Origin: Clostridia bacterium
GTDB taxonomy: Bacteria; Bacillota; Clostridia; Oscillospirales; CAG-272
Direction: 5' to 3'
Length of the DNA stretch: 34,783 nucleotides
Assembly (NCBI GenBank): GCA_017547755.1
Contig: JAFYOX010000055.1
Coordinates: 1 to 34,783, forward strand
Both the position numbers and the translations under genes were made by a program. How positions within the stretch are numbered: the stretch's first letter is position 1; every line of letters starts with the position of its first letter. This document shows positions 7,687 to 15,902 of the stretch, one piece after another. The notes under the pieces are model-generated. The model saw nothing but the letters and a program-made list of their open reading frames with translations, ran no database searches and had not been told where the DNA came from.

Positions 7687-8568
7687 TCAGTCGCGGTTCA
7701 TGAGATTGTAGATCTCGTTTTTCGGGACGCCGCGCGTCTTGGCGACAGCCTTGACGGCATCCATTTTGGACATGCCGGATTCGATCAGCTGATTCACGTG
7801 TTCCACGGGATCGTCCGGATAGTCGGGCTTGATTTCCGCCTTTTTCGCACCGGAGATGACGAGCACATACTCGCCGCGCGGTTCTTTTTCCTTATAGATC
7901 TCGACCGCTTCCGCGATGGTGGTGCGGCAGACTTCCTCGTTGAGCTTCGTGATCTCGCGGCAGAGGGAGATTTCCCGGTCGCCGCCGAAATGATTCAGGA
8001 GATCGTCGAGGGTATTCCGCAGCTTGTGCGGCGCTTCGTAGAAGATCATCGTGCGCTGCTCGGATGCAAGTTCGGCAAGACGTTCCCGGCGTTCGCTTTT
8101 CGACGTGCTGAGGAAGCCTTCGAAGGTGAAGCGGCCGGTCGGAAGTCCGGAGAGCGTCAGCGCGGTGACGGCGGCACAGCATCCGGGGATGCTTGTGACC
8201 TTCACGCCGCGTTCGTGGCAGAGACGGACGATGTCCTCGCCGGGGTCGCTGATCGCGGGAGTTCCGGCGTCGGTGACAAGGGCGCAGGATTCACCGGCTT
8301 CGATGCGGTCAACGATGATCTCGCCGCGTTCGCGCTTGTTGTGCTCGAAATAGCTGATCATCGGCTTGGAAATGTCAAAACGGGAGAGCATCAGACCGGT
8401 ATTGCGGGTATCTTCGGCGGCGACAAAGTCGACTTCGGAAAGGACTTTCAGTGCGCGTTCGGAGATGTCCGCAAGGTTGCCGATGGGCGTTGCGACGAGG
8501 TAGAGGACCCCGCCTTCCACGGCATTTTTTTCAAATTGGGAGACGTTGCGTTTCTTGGGAAAGCTCAT
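7687..8568 (-). CDS. rsmI: 16S rRNA (cytidine(1402)-2'-O)-methyltransferase
   Basis: A 293-residue SPOUT-unrelated tetrapyrrole-methylase-fold enzyme that 2'-O-methylates C1402 of 16S rRNA. Diagnostic motifs are VATPIGNLADIS near the N-terminus, AAEDTRNT, TDAGTPAISDPG, and FYEAPHKL. The usual PGPSA motif reads PGCCAA here. The ATG giving MSFPKK is taken as start; an in-frame GTG four codons upstream is possible. It follows trmN6 by about 22 bp in the same direction, as yabC follows yabB in B. subtilis. The C-terminus carries the usual short helical YraL-type extension. Confidence 0.93.
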   Translation of the reverse strand: MSFPKKRNVSQFEKNAVEGGVLYLVATPIGNLADISERALKVLSEVDFVAAEDTRNTGLMLSRFDISKPMISYFEHNKRERGEIIVDRIEAGESCALVTDAGTPAISDPGEDIVRLCHERGVKVTSIPGCCAAVTALTLSGLPTGRFTFEGFLSTSKSERRERLAELASEQRTMIFYEAPHKLRNTLDDLLNHFGGDREISLCREITKLNEEVCRTTIAEAVEIYKEKEPRGEYVLVISGAKKAEIKPDYPDDPVEHVNQLIESGMSKMDAVKAVAKTRGVPKNEIYNLMNRD

Positions 8569-8590
8569 GGCAGACCCCACTTTATAGAAA

Positions 8591-9346
8591 TTAAAATAAG
8601 TGTTCGAGGGAAAAATCGTCGTAGACTTTCTGCATATCGTCCGTGTACGTCTGGCTTGCTTTATCGGTGTAGATGATCAGCGGACGTGCGAAAACCATGC
8701 CGGAGGAACCGCCTTTTTTGGCTTCCGTCAGGACGAGGCAGGGCTTGTCCGAGGCGGACGGATAGACGAAAACGGCGCGTTTCGGTTCCAGACCGTTTTC
8801 ACGCATGGCGCAGAGAAGATCGGCGAAGCGATCGGGACGATAGACGACGGTGAACGATCCGCCCCAGCGGAGAAGACGTTTCGCGGCGGCGCAGAAATCG
8901 GTGATGGTACCGTTTTCTTCGCGGCGCGCGATGTTCATTTCGGGTGCGGCATTGTTTCTGCCGCTGTCCGCTTTCATATAGGGGGGATTTGACATAACGG
9001 CGTGGACTTCGCCGCCGAAAGTGTTCTGGCTGAGATCGCGTACATCGGCACAGAGGGCGGTGACGCGGTCTTCGAGATGGTTGAGGGAGGCGTTGCGGCC
9101 GATGAGAGCGGCAAAATAGGGCTGGAGTTCGACGGCATGGACGTGCGCGAAGCGGTCACGGGATGCCGCGAGCAGGGAGACGACACCGGTGCCGCCGCCG
9201 AGCTCAACGCAGATCCCGCGCGGTACGGGACGCGAAAACGCGGCGAGAAGGTAGCTGTCGGTGCCGAAGGTCAGTCCGGTTCTGCACTGGATCAGCGAGA
9301 GGGACTCGTTGATTTTATCGAGCCGTTCGGTTTCGGGATTGAACAT
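8591..9346 (-). CDS. trmN6: tRNA1(Val) (adenine(37)-N6)-methyltransferase family protein
   Basis: A 251-residue Rossmann-fold methyltransferase. Motif I is ELGGGTGVVS (residues 48-57) and the amino-methylating NPPY motif is at 120-123. This places it in the YfiC/TrmN6 group, which N6-methylates A37 of a valine tRNA in E. coli. The same protein is YabB in Bacillota, where the substrate is inferred. ATG is preceded by AGAGGATC. It is encoded between the ferredoxin and rsmI, mirroring yabB-yabC. Confidence 0.9.
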   Translation of the reverse strand: MFNPETERLDKINESLSLIQCRTGLTFGTDSYLLAAFSRPVPRGICVELGGGTGVVSLLAASRDRFAHVHAVELQPYFAALIGRNASLNHLEDRVTALCADVRDLSQNTFGGEVHAVMSNPPYMKADSGRNNAAPEMNIARREENGTITDFCAAAKRLLRWGGSFTVVYRPDRFADLLCAMRENGLEPKRAVFVYPSASDKPCLVLTEAKKGGSSGMVFARPLIIYTDKASQTYTDDMQKVYDDFSLEHLF

Positions 9347-9466
9347 AGCGGTGATCCTCTTACGGAAAAATCGTACTGCCGGGAGCCGGCAAGATCAAAG
9401 GGGAGACGAGCGCGTCCCCCCTTCGATGATTGTTATAACTTGCCGTGTCTGTCCGGTACTGAATGA

Positions 9467-9637
9467 TTATTCAGCCTGGGGAGCGTCAACGGGACATACG
9501 CCCGCGCAAGCACCGCATTCGAGACATGCGTCAGCGTCGATAACGTACTTGCCGTCCTTTTCGGTAATGCATTCAACAGGACATTCTGCTGCACATGCGC
9601 CGCAGCCGATGCAGTCATCATTGATCTTGTATGCCAT
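9467..9637 (-). CDS. 2[4Fe-4S] ferredoxin, clostridial type
   Basis: A 56-residue protein of two repeated modules, CIGCGACAAECP (residues 9-20) and CLECGACAGVCP. Each supplies three cysteines to one cluster and the fourth to the partner. It is a low-potential electron carrier in the cytoplasm. The start is fixed by GGAGG nine bases before ATG. It occupies the position between ricT and trmN6 where B. subtilis has yabA. The neighbouring RicT belongs to a complex known to carry iron-sulfur clusters, so a functional link is conceivable but is only inferred from position. Confidence 0.95.
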   Translation of the reverse strand: MAYKINDDCIGCGACAAECPVECITEKDGKYVIDADACLECGACAGVCPVDAPQAE

Positions 9638-9744
9638 TGTGTACACCTCCGTGTTAAGATTAACCCTATTCTATCACAACTTTGGGATAAATGAAATAGG
9701 TTTTAGAAAAATTTTTTTGAAAAAACGAAATTTTTACGGGAAAT

Positions 9745-9763
9745 TTCCGGAAGGTCCGGAAAA
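9745..9763. terminator. Hairpin after ricT
   Basis: The inverted repeat TTTCCGGA/TCCGGAAA has a 3-nt loop and begins 8 nt past the ricT stop. The minus-strand run after it is A/T-rich but not a clean T tract, so it is a weak terminator or a stabilising 3' hairpin. Confidence 0.4.
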
Positions 9764-9770
9764 TCACTGC

Positions 9771-10622
9771 TCAGTTTCCGGATTCCCGTTTGCCGGTCTT
9801 CAGAACCGTGACGGTGTCGCGGTGGAACGGCTTGATGTTGTCGCCGATCTTGACCTTGATGTAGCCGGTGAGAGGGCTGATTTCGGTGACGGTACCGACA
9901 CCTTCGGCAGTCTTGACCGTGGAGTCCACCGGAGGCGTCCGTGCGATCTCCTCTTCATAGGTTTCGTGTTCGTAACGGAGGCAGCACATGAGACGTCCGC
10001 AGGTACCGGAAATTTTGGAGGAATTCAGAGAGAGATTCTGTTCCTTTGCCATTTTGATGGAGACCTGTACGAAGTCGGAGAGGAAGCTGGCGCAGCAGAA
10101 CGGACGTCCGCAGACACCAAGACCGCCGAGCATCTTCGCTTCGTCGCGGATACCGATCTGACGGAGTTCAATTCTGGTGCGGAAGACCGACGCGAGATCC
10201 TTGACGAGGTCGCGGAAGTCCACGCGGTTTTCGGAAGCGAAATAGAACAGGAGCTTGCTGTTGTCGAAGGTGTATTCCGCTTCGACGAGTTTCATATCGA
10301 GATTGTGTTCGGCGGTTTTCTTGTTCCAGATCTCGAAGGTCGCCGCTTCCAGACGCTTGTTGTCTTCGTAGTGCGCGCGGTCTTCTTCCGTTGCGATGCG
10401 CAGAACGGGACGCAGCGGAGGAACGATCTTGGAGGTCGGAACATGGCTGTTGCTGGATGCGGCAAAGCCGAATTCCATACCGCGTGCCGTTTCGACGATC
10501 ACGCAGTCGCCGGAGCGGACCTTGATGCCGTTCGGCGCGAAATAATAGACCTTTCCGGCGTCACGGAAGCGTACGCCGACGATTTCGGTCATATCCTTAT
10601 TGGATGTGGTTTCAGTATTCAT
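9771..10622 (-). CDS. ricT: PSP1/RicT regulatory iron-sulfur protein
   Basis: A 283-residue PSP1-domain protein homologous to B. subtilis RicT (YaaT). RicT is part of the RicA-RicF-RicT complex that binds [4Fe-4S] clusters and steers RNase Y-dependent mRNA processing, sporulation and competence. Six cysteines in two clusters (C171, C176, C177 and C208, C213, C214, within GVCGRPFCC and GTCGRLMCC) are the conserved ligands. The start follows a GGAG-like site, and the gene lies 42 bp after holB as in most Bacillota. No ricA or ricF is in view. Confidence 0.92.
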   Translation of the reverse strand: MNTETTSNKDMTEIVGVRFRDAGKVYYFAPNGIKVRSGDCVIVETARGMEFGFAASSNSHVPTSKIVPPLRPVLRIATEEDRAHYEDNKRLEAATFEIWNKKTAEHNLDMKLVEAEYTFDNSKLLFYFASENRVDFRDLVKDLASVFRTRIELRQIGIRDEAKMLGGLGVCGRPFCCASFLSDFVQVSIKMAKEQNLSLNSSKISGTCGRLMCCLRYEHETYEEEIARTPPVDSTVKTAEGVGTVTEISPLTGYIKVKIGDNIKPFHRDTVTVLKTGKRESGN

Positions 10623-10664
10623 TTATTATCTCCGTTTCGGTGGATGTAGATGGGAAATTCCGTA

Positions 10665-11666
10665 TCAGCCGCCGCATACCAGCGCGGTCAGCACCGTCTG
10701 CTGCGCACCGTTTGCTGCGATGTCGTTTTCCGCCTGCACCACGGCTTCGGAAAGCTCGAGCAGACGGCGGATAGAGACGCGGCGTGCATAGGAAGGGAGT
10801 TCGGTGAAGAAGAGAAGTTCGCCGCCCTTTTTGGATGCGAGAAGATCACGCAGGGCAAAGCGGACAAGGGTAAGCATGGTACGGGTCTTTTCGCGTTCCT
10901 TCGGGAGCGCGGTGTTCACGAAGACCAGCGTGTCGGTTTTTCTGCCGGTCAGGAGCAGGGATGTGAATTCCTCGGCCGTCCGGTAGAGGGAAAGCTCCGC
11001 TTCTCCGTTTTTCAGAAGATTCAGCGCGGAACCGAGCGCGCCGCCGCAGAGATGTGCCGCCGCGGAGATGCGTTCCTTCTGTGCCGGGGTGAGATCGTTG
11101 GAAGAAGAGAGGTATTCCGTCACGAATGCGGCGGAAAACAGTTCGGTTTTGATGGTCGGTGCACGGCTGCGGACCGTTTCGAGAAGTGCCGACGAATCCT
11201 CCGTCAGAAGGAGGAACATGACGTACGGCGGCGGTTCCTCGAGGGAAAGCAGAAGTGCGTTCTGTGCCTGCACCGTCATGCGGTGCGCGTTTTCGATGAT
11301 GTAGATTTTTTTGTCGCCGTCGTTCGGAGCCACGTAAAGGGTCTGCCGGATCTGACGGATCGCTTCCACGCCGATGGTGGCGTGATCGCCGTTCGAAATA
11401 CGGAGAACGTCCACGGAAAGACCTCCGGCGATTTTCCGGCAGGCGGGGCATTTCCCGCACGGCAGCGGATGGGAAGGATCACTGCGGTTTTCGCAGAGGA
11501 CCGCCTGCGCGATCAGGGTGGCGGCGGTACGCTTTCCCGAACCGGCGGGACCGTCGAGAATGTATGCGTGCGCACTTTTCCCCGAAGCAAAATCCGCCGA
11601 GAGCGTGTTTTTCAGTTTGTCGTTCCCGAGCAGAGCGGGGAAAATCTCCCGTGCAGACTGTGCCAT
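10665..11666 (-). CDS. holB: DNA polymerase III subunit delta'
   Basis: A 333-residue AAA+ clamp-loader subunit. It has a P-loop GPAGSGKRT (residues 39-47), a zinc module with C70-x2-C73-x2-C76 (CGKCPAC) plus an upstream Cys58, the Walker B-like strand IYIIENAHRM and the SLEEPP segment. The arginine-finger region reads SRAPT where SRC is usual. It loads the beta clamp at the replication fork. The start at MAQSAREIF is chosen because GGGAGG lies seven bases upstream; the frame continues a few codons further. It leads the holB-ricT-fdx-trmN6-rsmI unit under a strong promoter. Confidence 0.93.
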   Translation of the reverse strand: MAQSAREIFPALLGNDKLKNTLSADFASGKSAHAYILDGPAGSGKRTAATLIAQAVLCENRSDPSHPLPCGKCPACRKIAGGLSVDVLRISNGDHATIGVEAIRQIRQTLYVAPNDGDKKIYIIENAHRMTVQAQNALLLSLEEPPPYVMFLLLTEDSSALLETVRSRAPTIKTELFSAAFVTEYLSSSNDLTPAQKERISAAAHLCGGALGSALNLLKNGEAELSLYRTAEEFTSLLLTGRKTDTLVFVNTALPKEREKTRTMLTLVRFALRDLLASKKGGELLFFTELPSYARRVSIRRLLELSEAVVQAENDIAANGAQQTVLTALVCGG

Positions 11667-11700
11667 GGCATCCTCCCGAAATTTCAAAAAATCATTTTAT

Positions 11701-11730
11701 ATTATAGCATAAATCATGACGGTTTGTCAA
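11701..11730 (-). promoter_or_regulatory. Promoter of the holB operon
   Basis: On the minus strand a perfect TTGACA and a perfect TATAAT are separated by 18 bp. The predicted start site is about 25-30 nt before the holB ATG. This is one of the strongest-looking promoters in the window. Confidence 0.8.
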
Positions 11731-11746
11731 ATCTTAATGAAGAGAA

Positions 11747-11766
11747 AAAAACGCCGGACGGCGTTT
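11747..11766. terminator. Bidirectional terminator-like hairpin
   Basis: The arms AAAACGCC/GGCGTTTT have a 4-nt loop, with T runs on both sides (seven T on the minus strand, five on the plus). On the minus strand it would stop transcription coming through the opposite gene before it reaches the holB promoter. On the plus strand it abuts the AGGAGG of the next gene and could act as an attenuator. Confidence 0.65.
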
Positions 11767-11779
11767 TTCAGGAGGATTT

Positions 11780-12625
11780 ATGAAAGCTTTTCTTATCCGG
11801 CATCTGACTGCCCTGACAGTGACCGCCGCTGTACTTTTCCTTTCGGTCTGCTCGCTCTGTACGTTTATTTATATGGATTTCCGCGCTGACGATGCCGTTC
11901 TGCAGAAGCAGTCCTATCTGCAGGAAACCCTGTTCCGGACCAATGTCCGGCGTCTGGAAGCCGCGCTGAACGAGGAAAATACGATTTCGTCCTATCATTT
12001 TGCCCTGACCGCCGCCGAAAATGCCGCTGCCGCCGGGTACGGGGACGATGCGTCTTTCTTCCGGAAAATTTCCACCGGCATTGCCGACGGTGCGCAGAAC
12101 ATTTCCGAGATCGCTTCCGCCGTGAACGGTTATCTGGAAACCGGAGAGTTCCCCGAAGGATTCACCGTGCTCTATCATACGGAAGATGCGGCGGAAAACT
12201 TCATGGACAGCGAGCCCGCATCCGTTTCCGCGTTCCGTGCCCGTGCCGCGGAAGAATGTGCCGCGGAGGTCACCGGTGCGGACGGAATCCTCCGTCCGGC
12301 GGAAAAAACACGTCCGGGAGAATTTGTCTATACCTGCCGGAATGCCTATGCGGTCATTGATGCGCGTTCCGGGATGCCGGTGGAAGCGGGGGTGAGCCTG
12401 CGGCCCGGAGAAGTGCGTCTGACGGAAGCGGACTGCGTCGGATATGCGGAAGCCTTCCTTGACGATTATTTTCCGCCGGACATTGCCCGTGCCGCCAGAC
12501 TTGTTTCCGCCGTCCCCGATTTGCAGAGCGGAACGTTCGACCTCACCTACCGCAGCAATGAACGGGAGATCTTCCTTTCCGTCAAGCGCGATACCGGCAG
12601 GGTCGTCCGCCTGATCGCAAGATAA
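11780..12625 (+). CDS. Membrane-anchored protein, possible PepSY/YpeB-like
   Basis: A 281-residue protein with one N-terminal hydrophobic segment (about 9-33), then an extracytoplasmic region. The first half is Ala/Glu-rich and helical. The C-terminal 70 residues end in a pattern (IFLSVKRDTGRVVRLIA) reminiscent of PepSY domains, as in the spore germination protein YpeB, but it is much shorter than YpeB. I do not recognise the family securely. AGGAGG lies six bases before ATG. It is the only plus-strand gene among minus-strand neighbours and sits between the holB promoter and a large terminator. A role at the cell or spore envelope is a guess. Confidence 0.5.
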   Translation: MKAFLIRHLTALTVTAAVLFLSVCSLCTFIYMDFRADDAVLQKQSYLQETLFRTNVRRLEAALNEENTISSYHFALTAAENAAAAGYGDDASFFRKISTGIADGAQNISEIASAVNGYLETGEFPEGFTVLYHTEDAAENFMDSEPASVSAFRARAAEECAAEVTGADGILRPAEKTRPGEFVYTCRNAYAVIDARSGMPVEAGVSLRPGEVRLTEADCVGYAEAFLDDYFPPDIARAARLVSAVPDLQSGTFDLTYRSNEREIFLSVKRDTGRVVRLIAR

Positions 12626-12627
12626 TA

Positions 12628-12749
12628 CAAAAAGACAGGGTCAGCACAGATTTTTTTACTGAAAATCTGCACAAACCTTGTCTTTTTTCGTTTCAAGTGT
12701 TTTGGAAAGGGTTCGTGAAAACCTTTTTCGGGAAAAAAGGTTTTCCCGA
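12628..12749 (+). repeat. Dispersed bipartite hairpin element, copy 4, fused to a terminator
   Basis: The first part (12628-12690) is a long two-level hairpin: outer arms AAAAGACA/TGTCTTTT, inner arms CAGATTTT/AAAATCTG, followed by a T run. It is a credible terminator for the plus-strand gene just before it. Its right arm is the family's CTGCACAAACCTTGTC segment. Hairpin B (12713-12749) has arms TCGTGAAAACC and GGTTTTCCCGA with one mismatch and ends 14 nt from the stop of the minus-strand gene. Confidence 0.8.
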
Positions 12750-12763
12750 GAAACTTTATTTCT

Positions 12764-14737
12764 TTACTTCTTCCAGTTCTGCATCTTGCCGTAGTATTCG
12801 AGGAGCTTGATGAAGTGACCGCCGACAACGGTACGGTGCTGGAAGCCGCGCTGGTTGGAGGTGACGGTGAAGTACCAGTCGGTCATCGGTACGCGGGACA
12901 GCGTGCAGTTGTAGTTTTCCCACAGCGGTGCGACGTATTCTTCGAAGTCGGCACGGTCGTCCGCGAGGGTAGCCGTCCAGATGAGCCAGTCGGACTTGGT
13001 GTAGGTTTCACGGTTGTCAAGCGGCATGCCGTAGTGGTTGATGTGGCGCTTGTAGGAAGCGAATTCGGTCGCGGTAACGTGCTTCGGCATAACGTTCGTT
13101 CCGAAGAGCTTGTCCCATACGATGTTGTACTTCATGGACCAGGTACCCGGACGGTCGAATGCGAGACGGTAGCTGCCGTCGCCGTTTGCCGCACGGACTG
13201 CCCAGCCTTCTGCCATCTTCTTAGCCTTTTCGAGCATGACTTCGTAGTCTGCGTCACGGCCGAGCATCTTGTAGATGATGCCGAGACCTGCGATACCCAT
13301 GACAGCCTTGAGGGAGAGGTTGCAGTTGTGCGCGAGGTGACCTGCGAAGTCGTCGGTGCAGAGCTGGTTTTCCGGGTCGTCGCCGTGTGCTTCGAGGTAC
13401 TTGACCCATGCTTCGAGGAGGTCGAGATTGTCTTCCGCAAACTTGGTGTCGCCGGAAGCCATCGCAACGGCTGCCGCCATAACGAGCATATTGCCGCATT
13501 CTTCGACCGGCATCTGACCGTCGATGTGGTTGTTTGCGTAAACCTGACCGTGTACGAGCGGGAACTGACCGCAGTCATGCGGAGCGAAGTCGAAGATCCA
13601 GTCGTCGGTACGGGAGTACTTGTAGATCGGGCGCATCATGCCGCATACGAGTTCCGGATTGTAGAGCAGGAACATCGGGATGGACGGATAGCTTACGTCA
13701 ACGGTCGCAGCGCAGCCGTTGGAGAAGCATTCCTTGGAGATGAAGAGGACATTGCCTTCGGTGTCAACGGCAACCTTGTGTGCCGCGATTGCCTGGCGGT
13801 AGGAAAGTTCGCAGATTTCCGCGTACTTTTCGCCGCCCGCACGGGTCGCGTCGATGAAGAGACGGTCCGCGAATGCCTGGCACTTTGCACGTACGCAGTC
13901 ATAGTCCGCATATGCGTCGGTGATGGCTTCGAGGATGGTCTTGCCGTCCTTGTTCCAGTAGGAAGTCAGGTGATCGCCGAAGTATTCCATGGACTTGATG
14001 TCGTCGTACGCGAAGGTAATGAGCGTGCTGTAGTTGTTGCATTCGCTCAGCGGGATTTCAACGCACGCGAAGGTCATTTCTTCCTTGAAGCCTTCGGGAG
14101 CGGTTTCGTTGCGGCGGTTCGGAACAAAGGGTACGTTCACGGTTTCGGTGTACGCCTTGCCGCAGCAGGTGGGAACGGTGAGGTAGAAGTAACCCCAGTC
14201 GATGCGGATGTCGTCGCCGGAGCAGTGCAGAACCTTCTGGGAAACGGAACCGATCTTCGCTGCCTTGAAGGTATCGTTTTCGATGATTTCGCAGGAAACG
14301 TCTTCGTCACCGCGGTGATTGAGGCAGATTTCTTCGGAAACGGCGATCTTTACCTTAACGGAGTGGCATGCGCCGTCGGCGGACTTGGATTCCACCTTGA
14401 GATAGCTGACGGGACGGCTCATGAGCGCGAGGTCGTCCATCAGAAGGGGCGTGCTGAAGGTCAGGTTCAGGATCACGCCGGCACCTTCGAAGGTGTAGTA
14501 AGTTGCGAAGGTATCGCAGTCGATCCTGGTCTGGGTGAGCGCGGGGGTGTTGTCGTTGCGGTTCAGCTTGCCCATGAAGCGGTAAACGGTACCGTCGATT
14601 TCGGCGGTGCCGACGATGGTGTTGGGCTTGCCGGTCCAGTGAACGGTGGTGGTGTCGGTAAGACGGTCAGCCGGGGACCATACGGAGAAGTACGGGTCAA
14701 CGGTGATCAGCGGCACGGACGGGGGTCTGAGTCTCAT
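12764..14737 (-). CDS. GtaA-like protein (DUF4965/DUF5127/DUF1793), putative glycoside hydrolase
   Basis: A 657-residue protein matching the family named after fungal glutaminase A. It opens with the hallmark RPPSVPLITVDPYFSVWSP and HWTGKP segments. A beta-rich N-terminal region covers about residues 1-290. An alpha/alpha-barrel half contains YRQAIAAHK, then SNGCAATVDVSYPSIPMFLL, CGQFPLVHGQ, and the MPVEECGNM motif, which is typical of a catalytic Glu in (alpha/alpha)6 barrels. Bacterial members are often encoded among sugar-degrading enzymes, so a glycosidase role is more likely here than glutaminase. There is no signal peptide, so it is cytoplasmic. AAAGGAG precedes ATG. It is divergent in operon from nothing and probably follows its own promoter, which I could not identify clearly. 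Confidence 0.75.
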   Translation of the reverse strand: MRLRPPSVPLITVDPYFSVWSPADRLTDTTTVHWTGKPNTIVGTAEIDGTVYRFMGKLNRNDNTPALTQTRIDCDTFATYYTFEGAGVILNLTFSTPLLMDDLALMSRPVSYLKVESKSADGACHSVKVKIAVSEEICLNHRGDEDVSCEIIENDTFKAAKIGSVSQKVLHCSGDDIRIDWGYFYLTVPTCCGKAYTETVNVPFVPNRRNETAPEGFKEEMTFACVEIPLSECNNYSTLITFAYDDIKSMEYFGDHLTSYWNKDGKTILEAITDAYADYDCVRAKCQAFADRLFIDATRAGGEKYAEICELSYRQAIAAHKVAVDTEGNVLFISKECFSNGCAATVDVSYPSIPMFLLYNPELVCGMMRPIYKYSRTDDWIFDFAPHDCGQFPLVHGQVYANNHIDGQMPVEECGNMLVMAAAVAMASGDTKFAEDNLDLLEAWVKYLEAHGDDPENQLCTDDFAGHLAHNCNLSLKAVMGIAGLGIIYKMLGRDADYEVMLEKAKKMAEGWAVRAANGDGSYRLAFDRPGTWSMKYNIVWDKLFGTNVMPKHVTATEFASYKRHINHYGMPLDNRETYTKSDWLIWTATLADDRADFEEYVAPLWENYNCTLSRVPMTDWYFTVTSNQRGFQHRTVVGGHFIKLLEYYGKMQNWKK

Positions 14738-14859
14738 AGGATGTTTTCTCCTTTGAAGTAATTTTTTGTTGTATACAGGGTATCATAAATAAATAACAAA
14801 ATCAAGAGGGAATTTTTGATTTTTCGATAATTTTTGTGCGGAATATTGATATATCATCG

Positions 14860-14893
14860 AAAAAATCCGCACCCGTTCCGGTGCGGATTTTTT
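14860..14893. terminator. Bidirectional terminator after the fucosidase genes
   Basis: The arms AAAAAATCCGCACC and GGTGCGGATTTTTT form a strong stem just after the first fucosidase stop (minus strand). T runs are present on both strands. Confidence 0.9.
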
Positions 14894-14901
14894 AAGGCTG
14901 T

Positions 14902-15855
14902 TCAGCGTGCTTTTTTCAGGATTTCCACCGCCGGTGCGGGCAGACGTCCGAGATAGTCGGGGCCGATGTTGAGAAGGTAGTTGATCCCGCGGGAATTCAG
15001 ATGTTCGCGCAGCTCGCGTACCTTGTCCGCATCCTTCCAGTTGGTATCGAAATACTTGAATCCCCAGGTATCGTTGAGGGTCGCGGGGGTTTCGAACAGG
15101 CCGTCCTTCATGTATTCGTCGGGGATCTGGTTGTCGCCCCACGAACGGTAGTCACCCATACCGTTGCCGATGCGGGAGTTGACGAGGCAGTCCGGCTGGT
15201 AGTGCTTGATCATGTCGTACAGCTCCTTGCTCTGTTCCGGCGTGATGTCGAACGGAGTGTCGCACCAGATCAGGCAGAGATCGCCGTATTTCGTGAGGAT
15301 TTCCTTAAACTGCGTCTTGATCTTTCCTTCAAAACAGCGGGTAAAGTCTTTTTTGTCGTTGTCCGGATAGTCCCAGTCGTTCGTCCAGCTCATGCCGCAG
15401 GCGTTGGTGTGACCGCGGGTATATCCGCCGCCGTCGGGTTCGTGCCAGTCGAGTTCCTGCGAGTAGTACAGACCGAATTTCAGCCCGTGCTTGTAGCAGG
15501 ATTCCGCCAGTTCCGCGATGATGTCGCGGCCGAACGGGGTACCGCGGACGACGTTCCAGTCATCCCATGCGGAATCGAACAGCGCGAAGCCGTCGTGATG
15601 CTTGGACGTGACGACCATGTATTCCATGCCGGCTTCCTTGGCGGTCGTGACCCATTCGTCGGCGCTGAAGAGGATCGGGTTGAAGACCTTTGCAAGTTCG
15701 GCGTACTCAGCGCGCGGAATGCGGAAATAGGACTGCGCCCATTCGCCGATGCAGGGCATGCGCGCACCTTTCCATTCGCCTGCCGGAAGCGCGTACAGAC
15801 CGAAGTGGATCATCATCCCGTATTTTGCCTGTTTGAACCATTCGCGATTGTTCAT
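14902..15855 (-). CDS. Alpha-L-fucosidase, GH29 (second gene of pair)
   Basis: A 317-residue glycoside hydrolase family 29 catalytic barrel. It has HFG (17-19), KHHDGFALF (85-93) and the nucleophile strand CLIWCDT with Asp199. Retaining GH29 enzymes release L-fucose from glycans. There is no C-terminal beta-sandwich, so only the barrel is present. There is no signal peptide, so it probably acts inside the cell on imported fucosyl-oligosaccharides. AGGAGG lies 10 bases before ATG. It is 47 bp downstream of the second fucosidase on the same strand, with which it shares most of its first 130 residues. The strand has IWC where the usual sequence, and its paralogue, have IWF. Confidence 0.92.
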   Translation of the reverse strand: MNNREWFKQAKYGMMIHFGLYALPAGEWKGARMPCIGEWAQSYFRIPRAEYAELAKVFNPILFSADEWVTTAKEAGMEYMVVTSKHHDGFALFDSAWDDWNVVRGTPFGRDIIAELAESCYKHGLKFGLYYSQELDWHEPDGGGYTRGHTNACGMSWTNDWDYPDNDKKDFTRCFEGKIKTQFKEILTKYGDLCLIWCDTPFDITPEQSKELYDMIKHYQPDCLVNSRIGNGMGDYRSWGDNQIPDEYMKDGLFETPATLNDTWGFKYFDTNWKDADKVRELREHLNSRGINYLLNIGPDYLGRLPAPAVEILKKAR

Positions 15856-15902
15856 GAGGAAAACCTCCTTTGTGGAATTTTATCTGTCTGTGATTTTTTG
15901 GA

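Noticed and set aside
12815-14761. A 648-codon open frame on the plus strand opposite the GtaA-like gene, and similar long antisense frames opposite the sulfatase (5089-6447) and metG (1191-2696)
   Set aside because: They mirror real genes in a GC-rich genome with few stop codons in the antisense frame. Their compositions are unlike those of folded proteins and they lack ribosome binding sites.
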